DNA of 64,000 nt, taken from the NCBI RefSeq assembly GCF_000341735.1, contig NZ_KB455575.1, positions 2,635,984-2,699,983 of the forward strand. Direction: 5' to 3'. This document shows, in pieces, positions 55,225-64,000 of this stretch. The notes beneath the pieces were generated by a model. It saw only the letters and a program-made list of their open reading frames with translations. It did no database searches and was not told the DNA's origin. The DNA is from Methylotuvimicrobium buryatense 5G (GTDB taxonomy: Bacteria; Pseudomonadota; Gammaproteobacteria; Methylococcales; Methylomonadaceae). The stretch's first letter is position 1; each line of letters starts with the position of its first letter. The position numbers and the translations under genes are program-made.

Positions 55225-55653
55225 TTACATTTTATGCGTAACGACTGAGAGCCCGGCTTGGCGGTATTGTTGATAGCGTATTCGACCGGGGCCTTTACTT
55301 TCTTCGCTATCGTCCAATATTTCTAGGATGCGTTCGCTATTTATCCAATTATCCGGAATGCGTGTCGACAGATTGATAACTACATCGCGCCAATCGTCGG
55401 GCACGCCAAGATGCCCGATCAGGACGGCATTGGCCTTATCGGGCACCATGCCATCGTATAACTGATGCGGCACAAAGCTGCCGGGTCTGAATGTCCAAAG
55501 CAGGTCGTCAAGCATCGCGCTTTGCTGGGGGTCTTCGGTCAATAAGTAGCAAAGCCTCCCGCTACGATAGGCTTTTTCGGTCAGTTTACAAGCGAATAAC
55601 TGCCTATCGCGTTCGGACCGGGACGCTAAGATGTAAAAACCGATATCGGGCAT
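55225..55653 (-). CDS. holC: DNA polymerase III chi subunit
   Basis: 142 residues. IGFYILAS at the start, CYLLTEDPQQSAMLDDLLWTFRPGSFVPHQL and VLIGHLG match HolC. It links the clamp loader to SSB at the replication fork. Its start directly abuts the pepA stop, and pepA-holC-valS is a standard gammaproteobacterial order. Confidence 0.93.
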   Translation of the reverse strand: MPDIGFYILASRSERDRQLFACKLTEKAYRSGRLCYLLTEDPQQSAMLDDLLWTFRPGSFVPHQLYDGMVPDKANAVLIGHLGVPDDWRDVVINLSTRIPDNWINSERILEILDDSEESKGPGRIRYQQYRQAGLSVVTHKM

Positions 55654-57153
55654 TTACGCTCCGGTTACGGCTCGGCATCGGTCCAACAGATATTGCGCCA
55701 GCAAAGGCACAGGACGTCCGGTCGCTCCTTTGGTTAGCCCTGTGCGCCAAGCCGTGCCGGCGATATCAAGATGCGCCCAGCGGAAGTTTTCGGCAAACTT
55801 CGATAAAAAGCAGGCGGCAGTAATCGTGCCGGCATCCTTGCCGCCGATATTAGCCATATCGGCGAAGTTGGATTTCAGCAATTCTTGATACTCTTCCCAA
55901 AGCGGCAAGCGCCAAACGCTGTCGCTCGCCGTCTCGCCGGCTTTAACCAGATCGTTACAGAGCGCATCGTCATTGCCGAACAAACCGCTCGGTACGCGCC
56001 CTAAAGCGACAATGCAAGCCCCGGTCAGAGTTGCCATATCGATGACCGTATCCGGGTCGAATTTTTGCGCATACGTTAACGTGTCGCAAAGGAGCAGACG
56101 CCCCTCCGCATCAGTATTGAGTATTTCGATCGTTTTACCAGACATACTCGTCACAATGTCGCCCGGTTTGTTTGCATCGCCGTCCGGTAAATTTTCCGAG
56201 GAGGGAACCAAGCCTACGATATTCAACGGCAACTGCATTTCCGCGGCGGCCTGCAAGGTTGCTAGAACGCTCGCGCCTCCGCACATATCGTATTTCATTT
56301 CATCCATGCCGAGCCCCGGTTTCAACGAAATCCCGCCGGCATCGAAGGTCAAGCCTTTTCCTATTAACACGATCGGTTTTCCGTGTTTTTCGCCGCCCTG
56401 ATAATTGAGCACGATTAACTTGGCCGGCTGACGACTCCCCCGAGACACGGACAACAATGCCCCCATGCCCAACTTTTCCATATCCGCTTCTTCCAATATT
56501 TCCACGCTCATCGAAGCAAATCGTTCGGCAATGCTTTGCGCTTGCTCGGCCAGATAAGTCGGCGTGCAAATATTTCCCGGCAAATCCGCTAGTTGTTTAG
56601 CCAATGAAACACCGCCGGCAATGGCTTGTCCTTGTTTTAAACCGGATTGGGCCTCAGCTTGTTGATTCTCGGAAACCACAATACTGATACGATCGGTTTT
56701 AAATTCGTTCTCGATAACCGTCTTGCAATGCTTGAATTGATATAAGGCATCGTCGAAAACTTCGATAATCTGACGCGTTTTCCAAGCCAAGTCTCTATCT
56801 TTGACATCGATTTCGACCAGCGTGCAGGCCGCCGATTTCAATCCCGAATCACGGATGGTTTTTATCGCGGCGGCCAGCGCATTACGATAATTCTTACCGT
56901 TCATTTCATCGGGCTTGCCAAGGCCGACCAACAGCACGCGCGCGAAAGAAGTATCCGGCAACCAGTTAATCAACGCGGTTTCGCCAATTTTTCCTTTGCA
57001 ATCGCCTCGCTCGATGAATCGGCTGATCAGGCTTTGCGAGCACTCGTTTATATAAGACGCAGAAGGGGTAAGTGCTAGATTTTCATAAAGACCGACAATA
57101 ACACAATCGGTTTGCAGCTTGTCTAACGGAAGGCTTTCTATAGAATAGTCCAT
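55654..57153 (-). CDS. pepA: leucyl aminopeptidase
   Basis: 499 residues. The C-terminal metalloprotease domain has the diagnostic [10 protein letters not shown] and [15 protein letters not shown] with the two-metal ligands. The N-terminal macro-like domain covers 1-160. In addition to peptide cleavage, PepA proteins can bind DNA at Xer sites. It is divergent from lptF across 208 bp. Confidence 0.96.
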   Translation of the reverse strand: MDYSIESLPLDKLQTDCVIVGLYENLALTPSASYINECSQSLISRFIERGDCKGKIGETALINWLPDTSFARVLLVGLGKPDEMNGKNYRNALAAAIKTIRDSGLKSAACTLVEIDVKDRDLAWKTRQIIEVFDDALYQFKHCKTVIENEFKTDRISIVVSENQQAEAQSGLKQGQAIAGGVSLAKQLADLPGNICTPTYLAEQAQSIAERFASMSVEILEEADMEKLGMGALLSVSRGSRQPAKLIVLNYQGGEKHGKPIVLIGKGLTFDAGGISLKPGLGMDEMKYDMCGGASVLATLQAAAEMQLPLNIVGLVPSSENLPDGDANKPGDIVTSMSGKTIEILNTDAEGRLLLCDTLTYAQKFDPDTVIDMATLTGACIVALGRVPSGLFGNDDALCNDLVKAGETASDSVWRLPLWEEYQELLKSNFADMANIGGKDAGTITAACFLSKFAENFRWAHLDIAGTAWRTGLTKGATGRPVPLLAQYLLDRCRAVTGA

Positions 57154-57361
57154 AATGTGCGGTGTCTAGATTTAAGTGTCATAATTTTAATCCATAAGCT
57201 TAAAGCAGTTGAGAGCGCTTTCGAGCATATTTCGGTAATAATGGATTATACAGCAAGCAATTTTTCTACAAAGTGGAAAATGGCCTGAGTTACAAGGGTT
57301 TTGCCTATCTGCGTAAGAGTAGGTTTCGACCGGTATTTAGATATTTTTTGGAGCGGTTTTT

Positions 57362-58498
57362 TTGAATACAGATTGGAATAATGGATACAAGTCGCGTCAT
57401 AGACCGATAATCACGGTATTGGACAAAATGATCGTGGCCGATTTAACGCGGACATTAACGGCGGTACTGTCGGTTATCGTGGTGATCATTGTCAGTCGAC
57501 GTTTCATCAGAATACTTGAAAAGGCAATCGAAGGAGCCATTTCGAACAAAACGCTGCTGAATATTCTTGGCTTAAAAATGATCGAGGCCTCGATTGCCTT
57601 TTTACCGGCCGCTTTTTTTATGGCGGTATTGATGGTGGTTGGGCGGATGTACCGAGACCAGGAAATGTCGGCGATATTTTCCGCCGGCGGCGGAGCCGGA
57701 TCTATTTATCGTTCGGTATTTATCATGGCATTTCCGCTTGCTGTGATCGCGACCGGCTTGTCTATGTATGTGGGACCCTGGGCCGAAACCCTCACTAAGG
57801 AAATGATGTTCGAGGACGAAAAATCGGCCGATATAAGAGGCATAGCTGCAGGACGTTTCAGCGAGTACCAACATGGCGACCTGGTTTTTTATGTCGAACA
57901 AATCGGCGACGACGACAAAATGCAGCAAGTTTTCGTGCAGCACCGAAAAGCCGGACAGACCGCCATCATCGGCTCAGAAACAGGGCGCTTCGATAACCTG
58001 GAAGGCGGACTGTATCTGATTCTGGAGCGGGGCCGAAGAGTCTTAGGAAAGCCTGGAGAAGCCAACTATACGATAGAAGAATTCGCCGAATATGCGGTCA
58101 GGTTGGAAGAAAGAAACCGTGCGCTTGTGCTAGACCTAGAAGCCATTCCGACCAAGGAACTGTGGAGAACCAAAGCCCCTAGTGAGTTGGCCGAATTACA
58201 CCGGCGACTCAGCATACCTACCGGCATTGTTTTTTTAGCGCTTCTTGCGGTGCCTTTGGCACAAATCTCCCCGAGGGGCGGCGTTTACGGCAATATGTTC
58301 GTGGCATTTTTAATATATTTCAGTTACGGCAACCTAACTCGCATCAATCATAGTTGGCTGGTCAAAGAAAAAATACCGTTATGGTTCGGTGGAATTTGGG
58401 TCGATTTAGTCTTATCAATACTAGCTATTGCACTACTGGTTAGACTTTATAGTTGGCGTTATGTCCTTATCAAATTTCAGGAAAAGGTAAAATTGTGA
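57362..58498 (+). CDS. lptF: LPS export permease LptF
   Basis: 378 residues. TTG at 57362 is chosen because TTGGAGCGG stands before it; an ATG lies 22 codons later, just before the usual IVADLTRTL. Three N-terminal hydrophobic segments, a periplasmic beta-jellyroll (about 130-270) and three C-terminal segments give the LptF/G layout. With LptG and LptB it extracts lipopolysaccharide from the inner membrane. It overlaps lptG by GTGA. Confidence 0.93.
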   Translation: MNTDWNNGYKSRHRPIITVLDKMIVADLTRTLTAVLSVIVVIIVSRRFIRILEKAIEGAISNKTLLNILGLKMIEASIAFLPAAFFMAVLMVVGRMYRDQEMSAIFSAGGGAGSIYRSVFIMAFPLAVIATGLSMYVGPWAETLTKEMMFEDEKSADIRGIAAGRFSEYQHGDLVFYVEQIGDDDKMQQVFVQHRKAGQTAIIGSETGRFDNLEGGLYLILERGRRVLGKPGEANYTIEEFAEYAVRLEERNRALVLDLEAIPTKELWRTKAPSELAELHRRLSIPTGIVFLALLAVPLAQISPRGGVYGNMFVAFLIYFSYGNLTRINHSWLVKEKIPLWFGGIWVDLVLSILAIALLVRLYSWRYVLIKFQEKVKL

Positions 58499-59562
58499 AT
58501 GTATTGACCGGCTATATCGTCAGAGAAGTATTGAAGGGTTCTTTCATCGCACTGATCTTGCTACTGACGCTATTTAATTTATTTACTTTTACCGACGAAT
58601 TAAAATCCTTGGGCAAAGGCAGCTATGGGTTACAGGAGATTTTTAAGTATCTTGCGCTAACCAGCCCAAGAGTTCTCTACGAATTGATCCCCTCTTCGGC
58701 CTTATTGGGCAGCTTGTTTGTGTTAGGCGCGATGGGCAATAACCGCGAATTGATCGCGATGCGGGCATCCGGCGTTTCAGTGCTTGGCATCGTCAGATCG
58801 GTCATGCTGGCGGGTGCTATCCTGGCGGTTTTTGCCGTGGCGGTCGGCGAGTTTATCGCTCCTGCTTCCGAACGAAATGCACGCATACTGAAAATGAGCG
58901 CCCTAAACAGAGACTTCATCGTACAAAGCCGATACGGCTTATGGTTACGCGAAGGATCGAAATTCATCAATGTCCGCGAAATCAAGGATAATGGCGATCT
59001 TAGCGAAATCCATATTTACGACCTGGACGAACGGAATTTTTTGCAAACGGCCATAACTGCAAATAAAGCAGTTTTTCAACAAGATAAGCAATGGCTATTG
59101 AAGAACATCGAGCAAAGCAGCATTTCCACAGAACAAGTTTCGACAGCGCAAGTCGAAAGCCGTTCATGGAAGTCCTCGATCGATCCCAAGTTGTTAAATG
59201 TCGTCGTCGTTAAACCTGAGAATCTATCCCTATATGACCTTGCGCTTTATATCGATTTTTTAAAGGGTAATAAACAAAAATCCGAAACATTCGAATTAGC
59301 GTTTTGGGGTCGAGTCGTGAATCCGTTTGTGACTTTCGTGATGCTGCTGGTAGCAACGCCGTTTGTCATAGGCGTCAGGCGCGGCGTCAGCACCGGCAGT
59401 CGAATGATGATCGGTATTATTATCGGCATGAGTTTCAATATCATCGATAAAATTACCGGTCATGTAAGCTTGATCTACCATTTAAACCCGGCACTCATGT
59501 CGGTATTACCGAGTGCCGTAGTGTTTTCATTGGCGCTGTATGCGGTCAGAAAGGTAAGATAA
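58495..59562 (+). CDS. lptG: LPS export permease LptG
   Basis: 355 residues from GTG at 58495, which overlaps the lptF stop and is preceded by GGAAAAGG. NVLTGYIVREVLKGSF at the N-terminus and LVATPFVIGVRRGVSTGSR near the end are typical. It has the same six-helix plus jellyroll layout as LptF. The gene is followed at once by a family C repeat. Confidence 0.94.
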   Translation: MNVLTGYIVREVLKGSFIALILLLTLFNLFTFTDELKSLGKGSYGLQEIFKYLALTSPRVLYELIPSSALLGSLFVLGAMGNNRELIAMRASGVSVLGIVRSVMLAGAILAVFAVAVGEFIAPASERNARILKMSALNRDFIVQSRYGLWLREGSKFINVREIKDNGDLSEIHIYDLDERNFLQTAITANKAVFQQDKQWLLKNIEQSSISTEQVSTAQVESRSWKSSIDPKLLNVVVVKPENLSLYDLALYIDFLKGNKQKSETFELAFWGRVVNPFVTFVMLLVATPFVIGVRRGVSTGSRMMIGIIIGMSFNIIDKITGHVSLIYHLNPALMSVLPSAVVFSLALYAVRKVR

Positions 59563-59588
59563 TGCGCTTTGGTCAAACGCAATCCTTA

Positions 59589-59790
59589 CTGTGAAAGTTC
59601 GTAGATATAGACCCTTTATCTAATTTTTCGATATACGGCGCTCGACAGAGCGAATGCCGGTTCCGGAGAGGGTGCGGTTGCTCGACCGACAGGCGTCGGC
59701 GGCAGGGAAAGCCGCCGTCGAGCCTACAGGGATGTATTCACGGCGTCCTGTCGGGCGAGTGGCCGTACCCTCCCCACCAGAGAACTTTCA
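59589..59790. repeat. dispersed repeat family C, copy 3
   Basis: It starts CTGTGAAAGTTCGTAGATAT, contains ATGCCGGTTCCGGAGAGGG, the core (59722-59748, two base changes) and CCTGTCGGGCGAGTGGCCG, and ends AGAACTTTCA. Most complete match to 35303-35490, including the outside flank GGCCTTCATGAACG. Confidence 0.75.
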
Positions 59791-59828
59791 TTTGCCGGGG
59801 CGATGGCCAGGCCTTCATGAACGTTAAG

Positions 59829-60281
59829 TTAAGGCTTCGGGGCGAAAAAAACCGCCGTTCGCGACAACCGGTCGTGCCATGCCCGGTTGTCTCTATCAAA
59901 TATCACCCAAATATAACCCAACCCTAAAACACTCCAGGACAGTATTGCGCCAATGAATCGGATCGATGCCTGCGTCCAGGTGATGGGTTGACGGTCTTCG
60001 GCAAGGATTTTGAGCTTCCAGGCTTTAAGACCCAAGGTTTGCCCGCCATGCGTCCAAAACCAGCCGTAAAAAAAATAGCTAATCAGGACTAGATAGGCGT
60101 GAAAATAGAGATTATCCGAAGCGAATGCTTCGCCATGATTGAAAAGAAGACCTACGGCAGTAGCCGCAAAAAGAACCGCCAGTAAAAGCAAACCATCGTA
60201 AAGCAGCGCCGCGATGCGGCGAAAAAAACCGGCTGGACTTATCTCGGTGCAGCCGGTTTTTTGGACTGTGTCGCCGAAAAT
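59829..60281 (-). CDS. RDD-family membrane protein, probable ATT start
   Basis: 150 residues if started at ATT 60281, the normal size of RDD proteins. The RDD signature GFFRRIAALLYDGLLLLAVL needs codons upstream of the first TTG (60191), and no ATG, GTG or TTG is in frame there. ATT at 60281 follows AAGGA with eight-base spacing. Three or four hydrophobic segments, with GGQTLGLKAWKLKI in the loop and HDRLSRTAVF at the end. It lies in one unit with the small membrane protein upstream, whose stop codon falls between the ribosome site and the ATT. Function of the RDD family is largely unknown (transport or ion exchange suggested). Confidence 0.75.
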   Translation of the reverse strand: MFGDTVQKTGCTEISPAGFFRRIAALLYDGLLLLAVLFAATAVGLLFNHGEAFASDNLYFHAYLVLISYFFYGWFWTHGGQTLGLKAWKLKILAEDRQPITWTQASIRFIGAILSWSVLGLGYIWVIFDRDNRAWHDRLSRTAVFFAPKP

Positions 60282-60285
60282 AACG

Positions 60286-60465
60286 TTATTCCTTGAACAG
60301 CGCTAGTTTTTGACCGAAATACATACTCATTGCAGTTAACGCACCGAGCATTAACAATGAAAATATAAAAGGCGGTCTGTGAAACAGCAAAATTGTCAAG
60401 TCCGTTACAAAAAGGCTGGTTAATAAAGGCCTGTCGATTAAGCCGCTGATGATCTTTTTGAACAT
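60286..60465 (-). CDS. small membrane protein
   Basis: 59 residues from ATG at 60465, preceded by GAGG at six-base spacing. Two hydrophobic segments (PLLTSLFVTDLTILLF and FIFSLLMLGALTAMSMYFG) with a FHRPP turn between them. No family recognised. Its stop lies immediately before the RDD start, so the two are probably translationally coupled. Confidence 0.6.
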   Translation of the reverse strand: MFKKIISGLIDRPLLTSLFVTDLTILLFHRPPFIFSLLMLGALTAMSMYFGQKLALFKE

Positions 60466-60727
60466 GAAATACCTCAATGCTGTTTAAGTTTTGTGAACAA
60501 GAACTGTTTGTCTGGAAAAAGCGCCAATCCTAGTATTGCCGTTGTATTTACAACAAAATACTAACGCAACTCATTGTTGGTCGAAATTCTACTATATTCA
60601 AAAGGGGAAAGTAAAAAGAATCGTGTCGATTGAGCTTGAATTGCTTCAAATGATATGATTACGCCATAGATCTGTTTTCGTTCGGAAACGGCGAACAGTC
60701 TTCATAATAAAACACATAAAAACATGC
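60466..60727. other. divergent gap, left part
   Basis: AT-rich sequence upstream of the small membrane protein gene, probably carrying its promoter. No gene was seen. Confidence 0.35.
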
Positions 60728-60941
60728 CAGCAATTCCCAATTTGGGGATCAAAAAGGGTGTGGGGTATGCTTGGCGAGGATGTCGGCAGCAGGGGCAGAT
60801 TTTTGCTCCTGTAAAATCTGCATTCACGCCATCCTTGGCGCTTAGCTGCCGCCAAGCCCCCATGGATGGGTTTTCGGCGTTCCTCGACAGACATACCTCA
60901 CACCCTAAGATCGGCGAAAATGCTCAAACTGGGAATTGCTG
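60728..60941. repeat. family B element, most complete copy
   Basis: Ends CAGCAATTCCCAATTTG and CAAACTGGGAATTGCTG are inverted repeats, followed inward by GGGTGTGGGGTATG and its partner CATACCTCACACCC. The interior has GAGGATGTCGGCAGCAGGGG, the AGATTTTTGCTCCTGTAAAATCTGCATTCACGCC hairpin (given in two parts, 60798-60831) and CCATGGATGGG. A MITE-like size and layout of 214 bp. Frames through it are not genes. Confidence 0.72.
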
Positions 60942-60999
60942 AGAACATGCACTAACAGGACGACGGTTCCCGTAAAAAGTTAACTCGTTATAAGCTACC

Positions 61000-61015
61000 A
61001 AGGACAAAGGCCATT
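61000..61015 (+). promoter_or_regulatory. Shine-Dalgarno and AUU start of pcnB
   Basis: AAGGA (61000-61004) stands eight bases before ATT (61013-61015). The frame from here is open into pcnB and no ATG, GTG or TTG occurs until 61163, inside conserved protein sequence. E. coli pcnB is one of the few genes known to start at AUU, which keeps its expression low. Confidence 0.75.
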
Positions 61016-62407
61016 TTAAACTTTTTTAAAAAAATCATTTCCTCGAGCACCGGGACTCCATCAATACCGGCGAAGGATGACAATCCTTCACATCCGGAAG
61101 TACCCAGGATTTATTCTCGTTCCGAGCACAATATCTCAAGATCGCAAATCAGCGAGAATGCCTTGAAAGTGCTATACCGACTCAAAAAGTCCGGCTTCGA
61201 AGCTTATCTGGTTGGCGGTTGTGTACGAGACCTATTATTAGGCCGTGAGCCTAAGGACTTCGATGTTGTAACCGACGCCCATCCCGACCAAGTGCGTAAA
61301 ATTTTCCGCAACTGCCGACTGATCGGCCGACGCTTTCGCTTGGCCCATGTGCATTTCGGGCGAGAAATCATTGAAGTTGCAACATTTCGAGGCAATGCCG
61401 GAGATGTACCGGACGACGACCTATTACTCAACGATGAAGGCAGATTGTTACGCGATAATATCTACGGCACGATTGAGGAGGATGTCTGGCGACGCGACTT
61501 TACGGTCAATTCGCTCTATTACAATATTCGGGATTTTTCGGTCACCGATTACGTCGGCGGCATGGCCGATCATACCACCGGGACGTTGCGCTTAATCGGC
61601 GACCCTGAAACCCGCTATCGGGAAGACCCGGTACGCATGTTAAGAGCGATTCGGTTTGCCGTTAAACTCGGCTTTACCTTGCATCGTGACTGTGAAAAGC
61701 CGATAGCCGACCTTGCCGAGCTTCTTTATAACATTCCTCCCGCTCGTTTATTCGACGAGTCAATGAAGCTTTTTCTATCAGGCCATGCCTTACAAACTTT
61801 TGAAATGCTTCGTCATTACGGCTTATTTCAAATCTTGTTCCCAGCGGTCGAACGCAGCTTGTCCGTCGAAGATCAAGGTTTTCCAAGGCTCTTTCTAATC
61901 AGAGCATTGGAAAACTCCGACGCCCGAGTCGCCGAAGGCAAAACCGTTACCGCCTACTTTTTATTTGCGGCATTTTTATGGGACGCGGTAAAAACGTATG
62001 CCGAAGAGCAAATGGAAAAAGGCGTTCCGGAAAATATCGCCTTTCAAGTCGCCGCCAACGAACTGATTGCCGAGCAAGTTAAGCGCGTTTCGTTACCGCG
62101 CCAGATTAGCTTAGCCATGCGCGAAGTATGGAGTCTACAGCCCAGATTTGCACGCAGACAAGGCTCAAGACCCTATCGCTTGTTAAGCCATCCAAGATTC
62201 AGAGCGGCTTACGATTTTTTATTGTTGCGCATTGAAACAGAAGGCGTAAACCCTGAGCTCGGCGAATGGTGGACTCAATTTCAAGCTGCCGGCGAAGCCG
62301 AACAAAAAAGAATGACACAGTCGGCACAAAAATCGGAGCGCAAACCGCTTAAGCGTCGACGACCTCGATCCAATAAACCGCGTAACGCCGACACCACCAA
62401 AGACTAA
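61013..62407 (+). CDS. pcnB: poly(A) polymerase I, probable AUU start
   Basis: 464 residues from ATT at 61013. A TTG at 61163 would cut off the conserved block YSRSEHNISRSQISENAL that family members share just before KVLYRLKKSGFEAYLVGG, so the earlier start is preferred. The nucleotidyltransferase motif is GGCVRDLLLGREPKDFDVVT, with the two metal aspartates in DFD; RRFRLAHVHFG and RRDFTVNSLYYN follow. A basic tail (RKPLKRRRPRSNKPRN) binds RNA. It adds 3' poly(A) tails that promote RNA decay. First of pcnB-folK-panB-panC, a common gammaproteobacterial order. Confidence 0.93.
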   Translation: MLNFFKKIISSSTGTPSIPAKDDNPSHPEVPRIYSRSEHNISRSQISENALKVLYRLKKSGFEAYLVGGCVRDLLLGREPKDFDVVTDAHPDQVRKIFRNCRLIGRRFRLAHVHFGREIIEVATFRGNAGDVPDDDLLLNDEGRLLRDNIYGTIEEDVWRRDFTVNSLYYNIRDFSVTDYVGGMADHTTGTLRLIGDPETRYREDPVRMLRAIRFAVKLGFTLHRDCEKPIADLAELLYNIPPARLFDESMKLFLSGHALQTFEMLRHYGLFQILFPAVERSLSVEDQGFPRLFLIRALENSDARVAEGKTVTAYFLFAAFLWDAVKTYAEEQMEKGVPENIAFQVAANELIAEQVKRVSLPRQISLAMREVWSLQPRFARRQGSRPYRLLSHPRFRAAYDFLLLRIETEGVNPELGEWWTQFQAAGEAEQKRMTQSAQKSERKPLKRRRPRSNKPRNADTTKD

Positions 62408-62421
62408 GATTTTTAGCCACT

Positions 62422-62922
62422 ATGACCAATAACAACGACTTCGTAACGGCCTTTATCGGTCTGGGCAGCAATCTCGACCATCCTGCCGAGCAACTAATGA
62501 CCGCTAGACAAACCATCGCGGCATTACCGAATATAAAGGAAACCGGCTTTTCGAGCCTTTACCGTAACCCGCCGATGGGCCCCCAGGATCAACCCGATTA
62601 TGTCAACGCGGCGATGGCAATTGAAACAACATTGCCGGCCATCGATTTACTTCGCCAATTACAAGCCGTGGAACAGTCTCAAGGACGAACTCGAACAGGC
62701 AAACGCTGGGGAGCTAGAACACTGGATCTTGACCTTTTGCTTTATGGGGACCGGCAAATTGAAGTTCCCGACCTAACCGTTCCTCATATCGGTATCGCCG
62801 AACGCGCTTTTGTTTTATATCCCTTATATGAAATCGCGCCGGATCTATCGATTCCGGGACTCGGTAAACTGACCGATTTAGTCGCGAAATGCCCCAAAAA
62901 CGACCTACATCGATTATCCTAA
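62422..62922 (+). CDS. folK: HPPK, folate pyrophosphokinase
   Basis: 166 residues. FIGLGSNLDHPAEQL at the start, the RTRTGKRWGARTLDLDLLLYG block with the two metal aspartates, and PHIGIAERAFVLYPL. It transfers pyrophosphate from ATP to 6-hydroxymethyl-dihydropterin in folate synthesis. It lies 14 bases after pcnB and abuts panB. Confidence 0.95.
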   Translation: MTNNNDFVTAFIGLGSNLDHPAEQLMTARQTIAALPNIKETGFSSLYRNPPMGPQDQPDYVNAAMAIETTLPAIDLLRQLQAVEQSQGRTRTGKRWGARTLDLDLLLYGDRQIEVPDLTVPHIGIAERAFVLYPLYEIAPDLSIPGLGKLTDLVAKCPKNDLHRLS

Positions 62923-63741
62923 GTGAATAACTATTCTTCCGCTTCTCTAACCAAACCATTGACTATCACCGACCTTCAGTCGATGAAGCAGCGCGGCGAA
63001 AAAATCAGTTGCTTGACTGCTTACGATGCCAGCTTCAGCGCGCTGCTCGATAAAGCCGGCATCGATATCCTCCTGGTCGGAGACTCGTTGGGCATGGTCA
63101 TACAAGGCCAATCGACGACAGTTCCGACCAGCATCGAAGACATGGTTTATCATGCCGCTTGCGTGGTTCGCGGTCGACAGCGGGCGTTCGTGATAGCCGA
63201 TATGCCTTTTATGAGCTACGCCGGCAAGGAACAAGCAGCCGAAAACGCCGCTCGCTTAATGCAAACCGGCGGCGTGCAAATGGTCAAATTGGAGGGCCCG
63301 AAAATCGAACTGATCGAATTTTTATCCGAGAACGGAGTCCCCGTCTGCGGGCATTTGGGCTTGCTTCCGCAATCGATCAATCGCCTAGGCGGCTACAAAA
63401 TACAAGGGCGCGAACGATCCGCGGCCGATCAAATGATCGCCGATGCCTGCCGCCTGGAAAAAGCCGGTGCGGCATTATTGGTGCTCGAATGCGTCCCGGC
63501 GATCCTGGCCGAAGAAATCGCCCGGCAACTGACGATTCCGGTAATCGGTATCGGCGCCGGAGCCGATTGCGACGGACAAGTCCTGGTACTTTACGATATT
63601 TTAGATATCGGCATCGCCAAGCGGCCTCGTTTTTCTAAAAACTTCATGCAAGATGCCTCCAGCATCGAAATGGCCATAAAAAATTTTCATGAAGCCGTCA
63701 AGCAAGGCACCTTTCCAAGCGAAGAGCACAGCTTCCAATGA
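62923..63741 (+). CDS. panB: ketopantoate hydroxymethyltransferase
   Basis: 272 residues from GTG at 62923, immediately after the folK stop. [29 protein letters not shown], with catalytic and metal residues, is diagnostic (split at residue 27-55); VKLEGP and [10 protein letters not shown] follow. It makes ketopantoate from ketoisovalerate and methylene-tetrahydrofolate for pantothenate. It overlaps panC by ATGA. Confidence 0.96.
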   Translation: MNNYSSASLTKPLTITDLQSMKQRGEKISCLTAYDASFSALLDKAGIDILLVGDSLGMVIQGQSTTVPTSIEDMVYHAACVVRGRQRAFVIADMPFMSYAGKEQAAENAARLMQTGGVQMVKLEGPKIELIEFLSENGVPVCGHLGLLPQSINRLGGYKIQGRERSAADQMIADACRLEKAGAALLVLECVPAILAEEIARQLTIPVIGIGAGADCDGQVLVLYDILDIGIAKRPRFSKNFMQDASSIEMAIKNFHEAVKQGTFPSEEHSFQ

Positions 63742-64000
63742 GCCTGTCGACAGTCACAACAATCGAAGCATTACGCGACACACTAAAACCGTGGCGAAAA
63801 GCCGGCAACTCCGTGGCCTTTGTACCGACGATGGGCAATTTACACGATGGGCATTTACAATTGGTTGAAAAAGCCAAGGAATGCGCAGATAAGGTGGTAG
63901 TCAGCCTTTTTGTCAATCCGACGCAATTCGGTGTCGGCGAGGATTTTGACCACTATCCCAGAACCGAATCGGAAGACGCTAAAAAACTTGATGCCATCGG
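63738..64000 (+). CDS. panC: pantothenate synthetase, cut by the window end
   Basis: The first 87 residues only. [20 protein letters not shown] holds the HxGH nucleotide-binding motif and [13 protein letters not shown] is the next conserved block. It joins pantoate and beta-alanine. The start ATG overlaps the panB stop. The rest lies beyond base 64000. Confidence 0.95.
   Translation, partial: MSLSTVTTIEALRDTLKPWRKAGNSVAFVPTMGNLHDGHLQLVEKAKECADKVVVSLFVNPTQFGVGEDFDHYPRTESEDAKKLDAI

Noticed and set aside
61163-62407. pcnB starting at TTG 61163
   Set aside because: This would drop the conserved YSRSEHNISRSQISENAL block; the ATT at 61013 has a better ribosome site.

Overview
The window is chromosomal DNA of a gammaproteobacterium, most likely a methane oxidiser of the Methylococcales (Methylomicrobium/Methylotuvimicrobium type). 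This rests on typical gammaproteobacterial gene strings (pilB-pilC-pilD-coaE-zapD-yacG; valS-holC-pepA divergent from lptF-lptG; pcnB-folK-panB-panC; glyQ-glyS), a cytochrome P460/c'-beta gene of a kind common in methanotrophs, and gene gaps packed with short dispersed palindromic repeats. The genus is inference; no 16S rRNA or methane monooxygenase gene is present. No tRNA, rRNA or CRISPR array was seen.

Layout. 0-1.8 kb: a group II intron-type reverse transcriptase and repeat debris. 1.8-5.4 kb (minus strand): a four-gene cluster of a GTP cyclohydrolase II/RibD-reductase fusion, a medium-chain dehydrogenase without the usual zinc cysteine, a PTPS-III-like pterin enzyme and a methyltransferase. 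It looks like an uncharacterised GTP-derived pteridine or pyrimidine pathway. 5.4-6.5 kb: a gene-free stretch with two similar terminator-ended units (possible small RNAs) and repeats. 6.5-12.6 kb (minus): lnt, a lipoprotein gene, a plsC-like acyltransferase, glyS and glyQ. 13-16 kb: a DciA-like protein, a cold-shock protein, a ComFB-like protein and cytochrome P460. 16-20.2 kb (minus): a GH15/phosphorylase-kinase-like protein translationally coupled to glucokinase.

20.5-26.8 kb: a reading frame for a 1688-residue signalling protein (degenerate kinase, AAA ATPase, helical repeats, GAF, GGDEF) is cut by a 1211-bp ISAs1-family insertion with a 10-bp target duplication. Removing the element and one copy of the duplication restores the frame exactly. 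27-31 kb: an MFS transporter, a BASS-like transporter, a DUF2288 protein and a TPR-like protein. 31.8-39.1 kb: a transglutaminase-DUF2126 protein, a circularly permuted ATP-grasp/alpha-E fusion and a second transglutaminase, an amide-bond-forming or peptide-modifying set of unknown product. 39.6-46.3 kb: an orphan ParA-like ATPase, then a five-gene dedicated chaperone operon (large helical-repeat protein, J-like protein with HPD changed to PPD, GrpE-like, Hsp70, zinc-ribbon protein).

46.7-57.2 kb (minus): yacG, zapD, coaE, pilD, pilC, pilB, valS, holC, pepA. 57.4-59.6 kb: lptF-lptG. 59.8-60.5 kb: a small membrane protein and an RDD protein. 61.0-64.0 kb: pcnB (probable AUU start, as in E. coli), folK, panB and the start of panC, which runs off the window.

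At least five dispersed repeat families fill the gaps. Several have MITE-like inverted ends, and several otherwise different families share a 19-bp near-palindromic core (GGACGTATTCACGGCGTCC). The best candidates for undescribed biology are the Hsp70 operon with its altered J-protein, the GTP cyclohydrolase II/PTPS/dehydrogenase/methyltransferase cluster, and the repeat system with its shared core.
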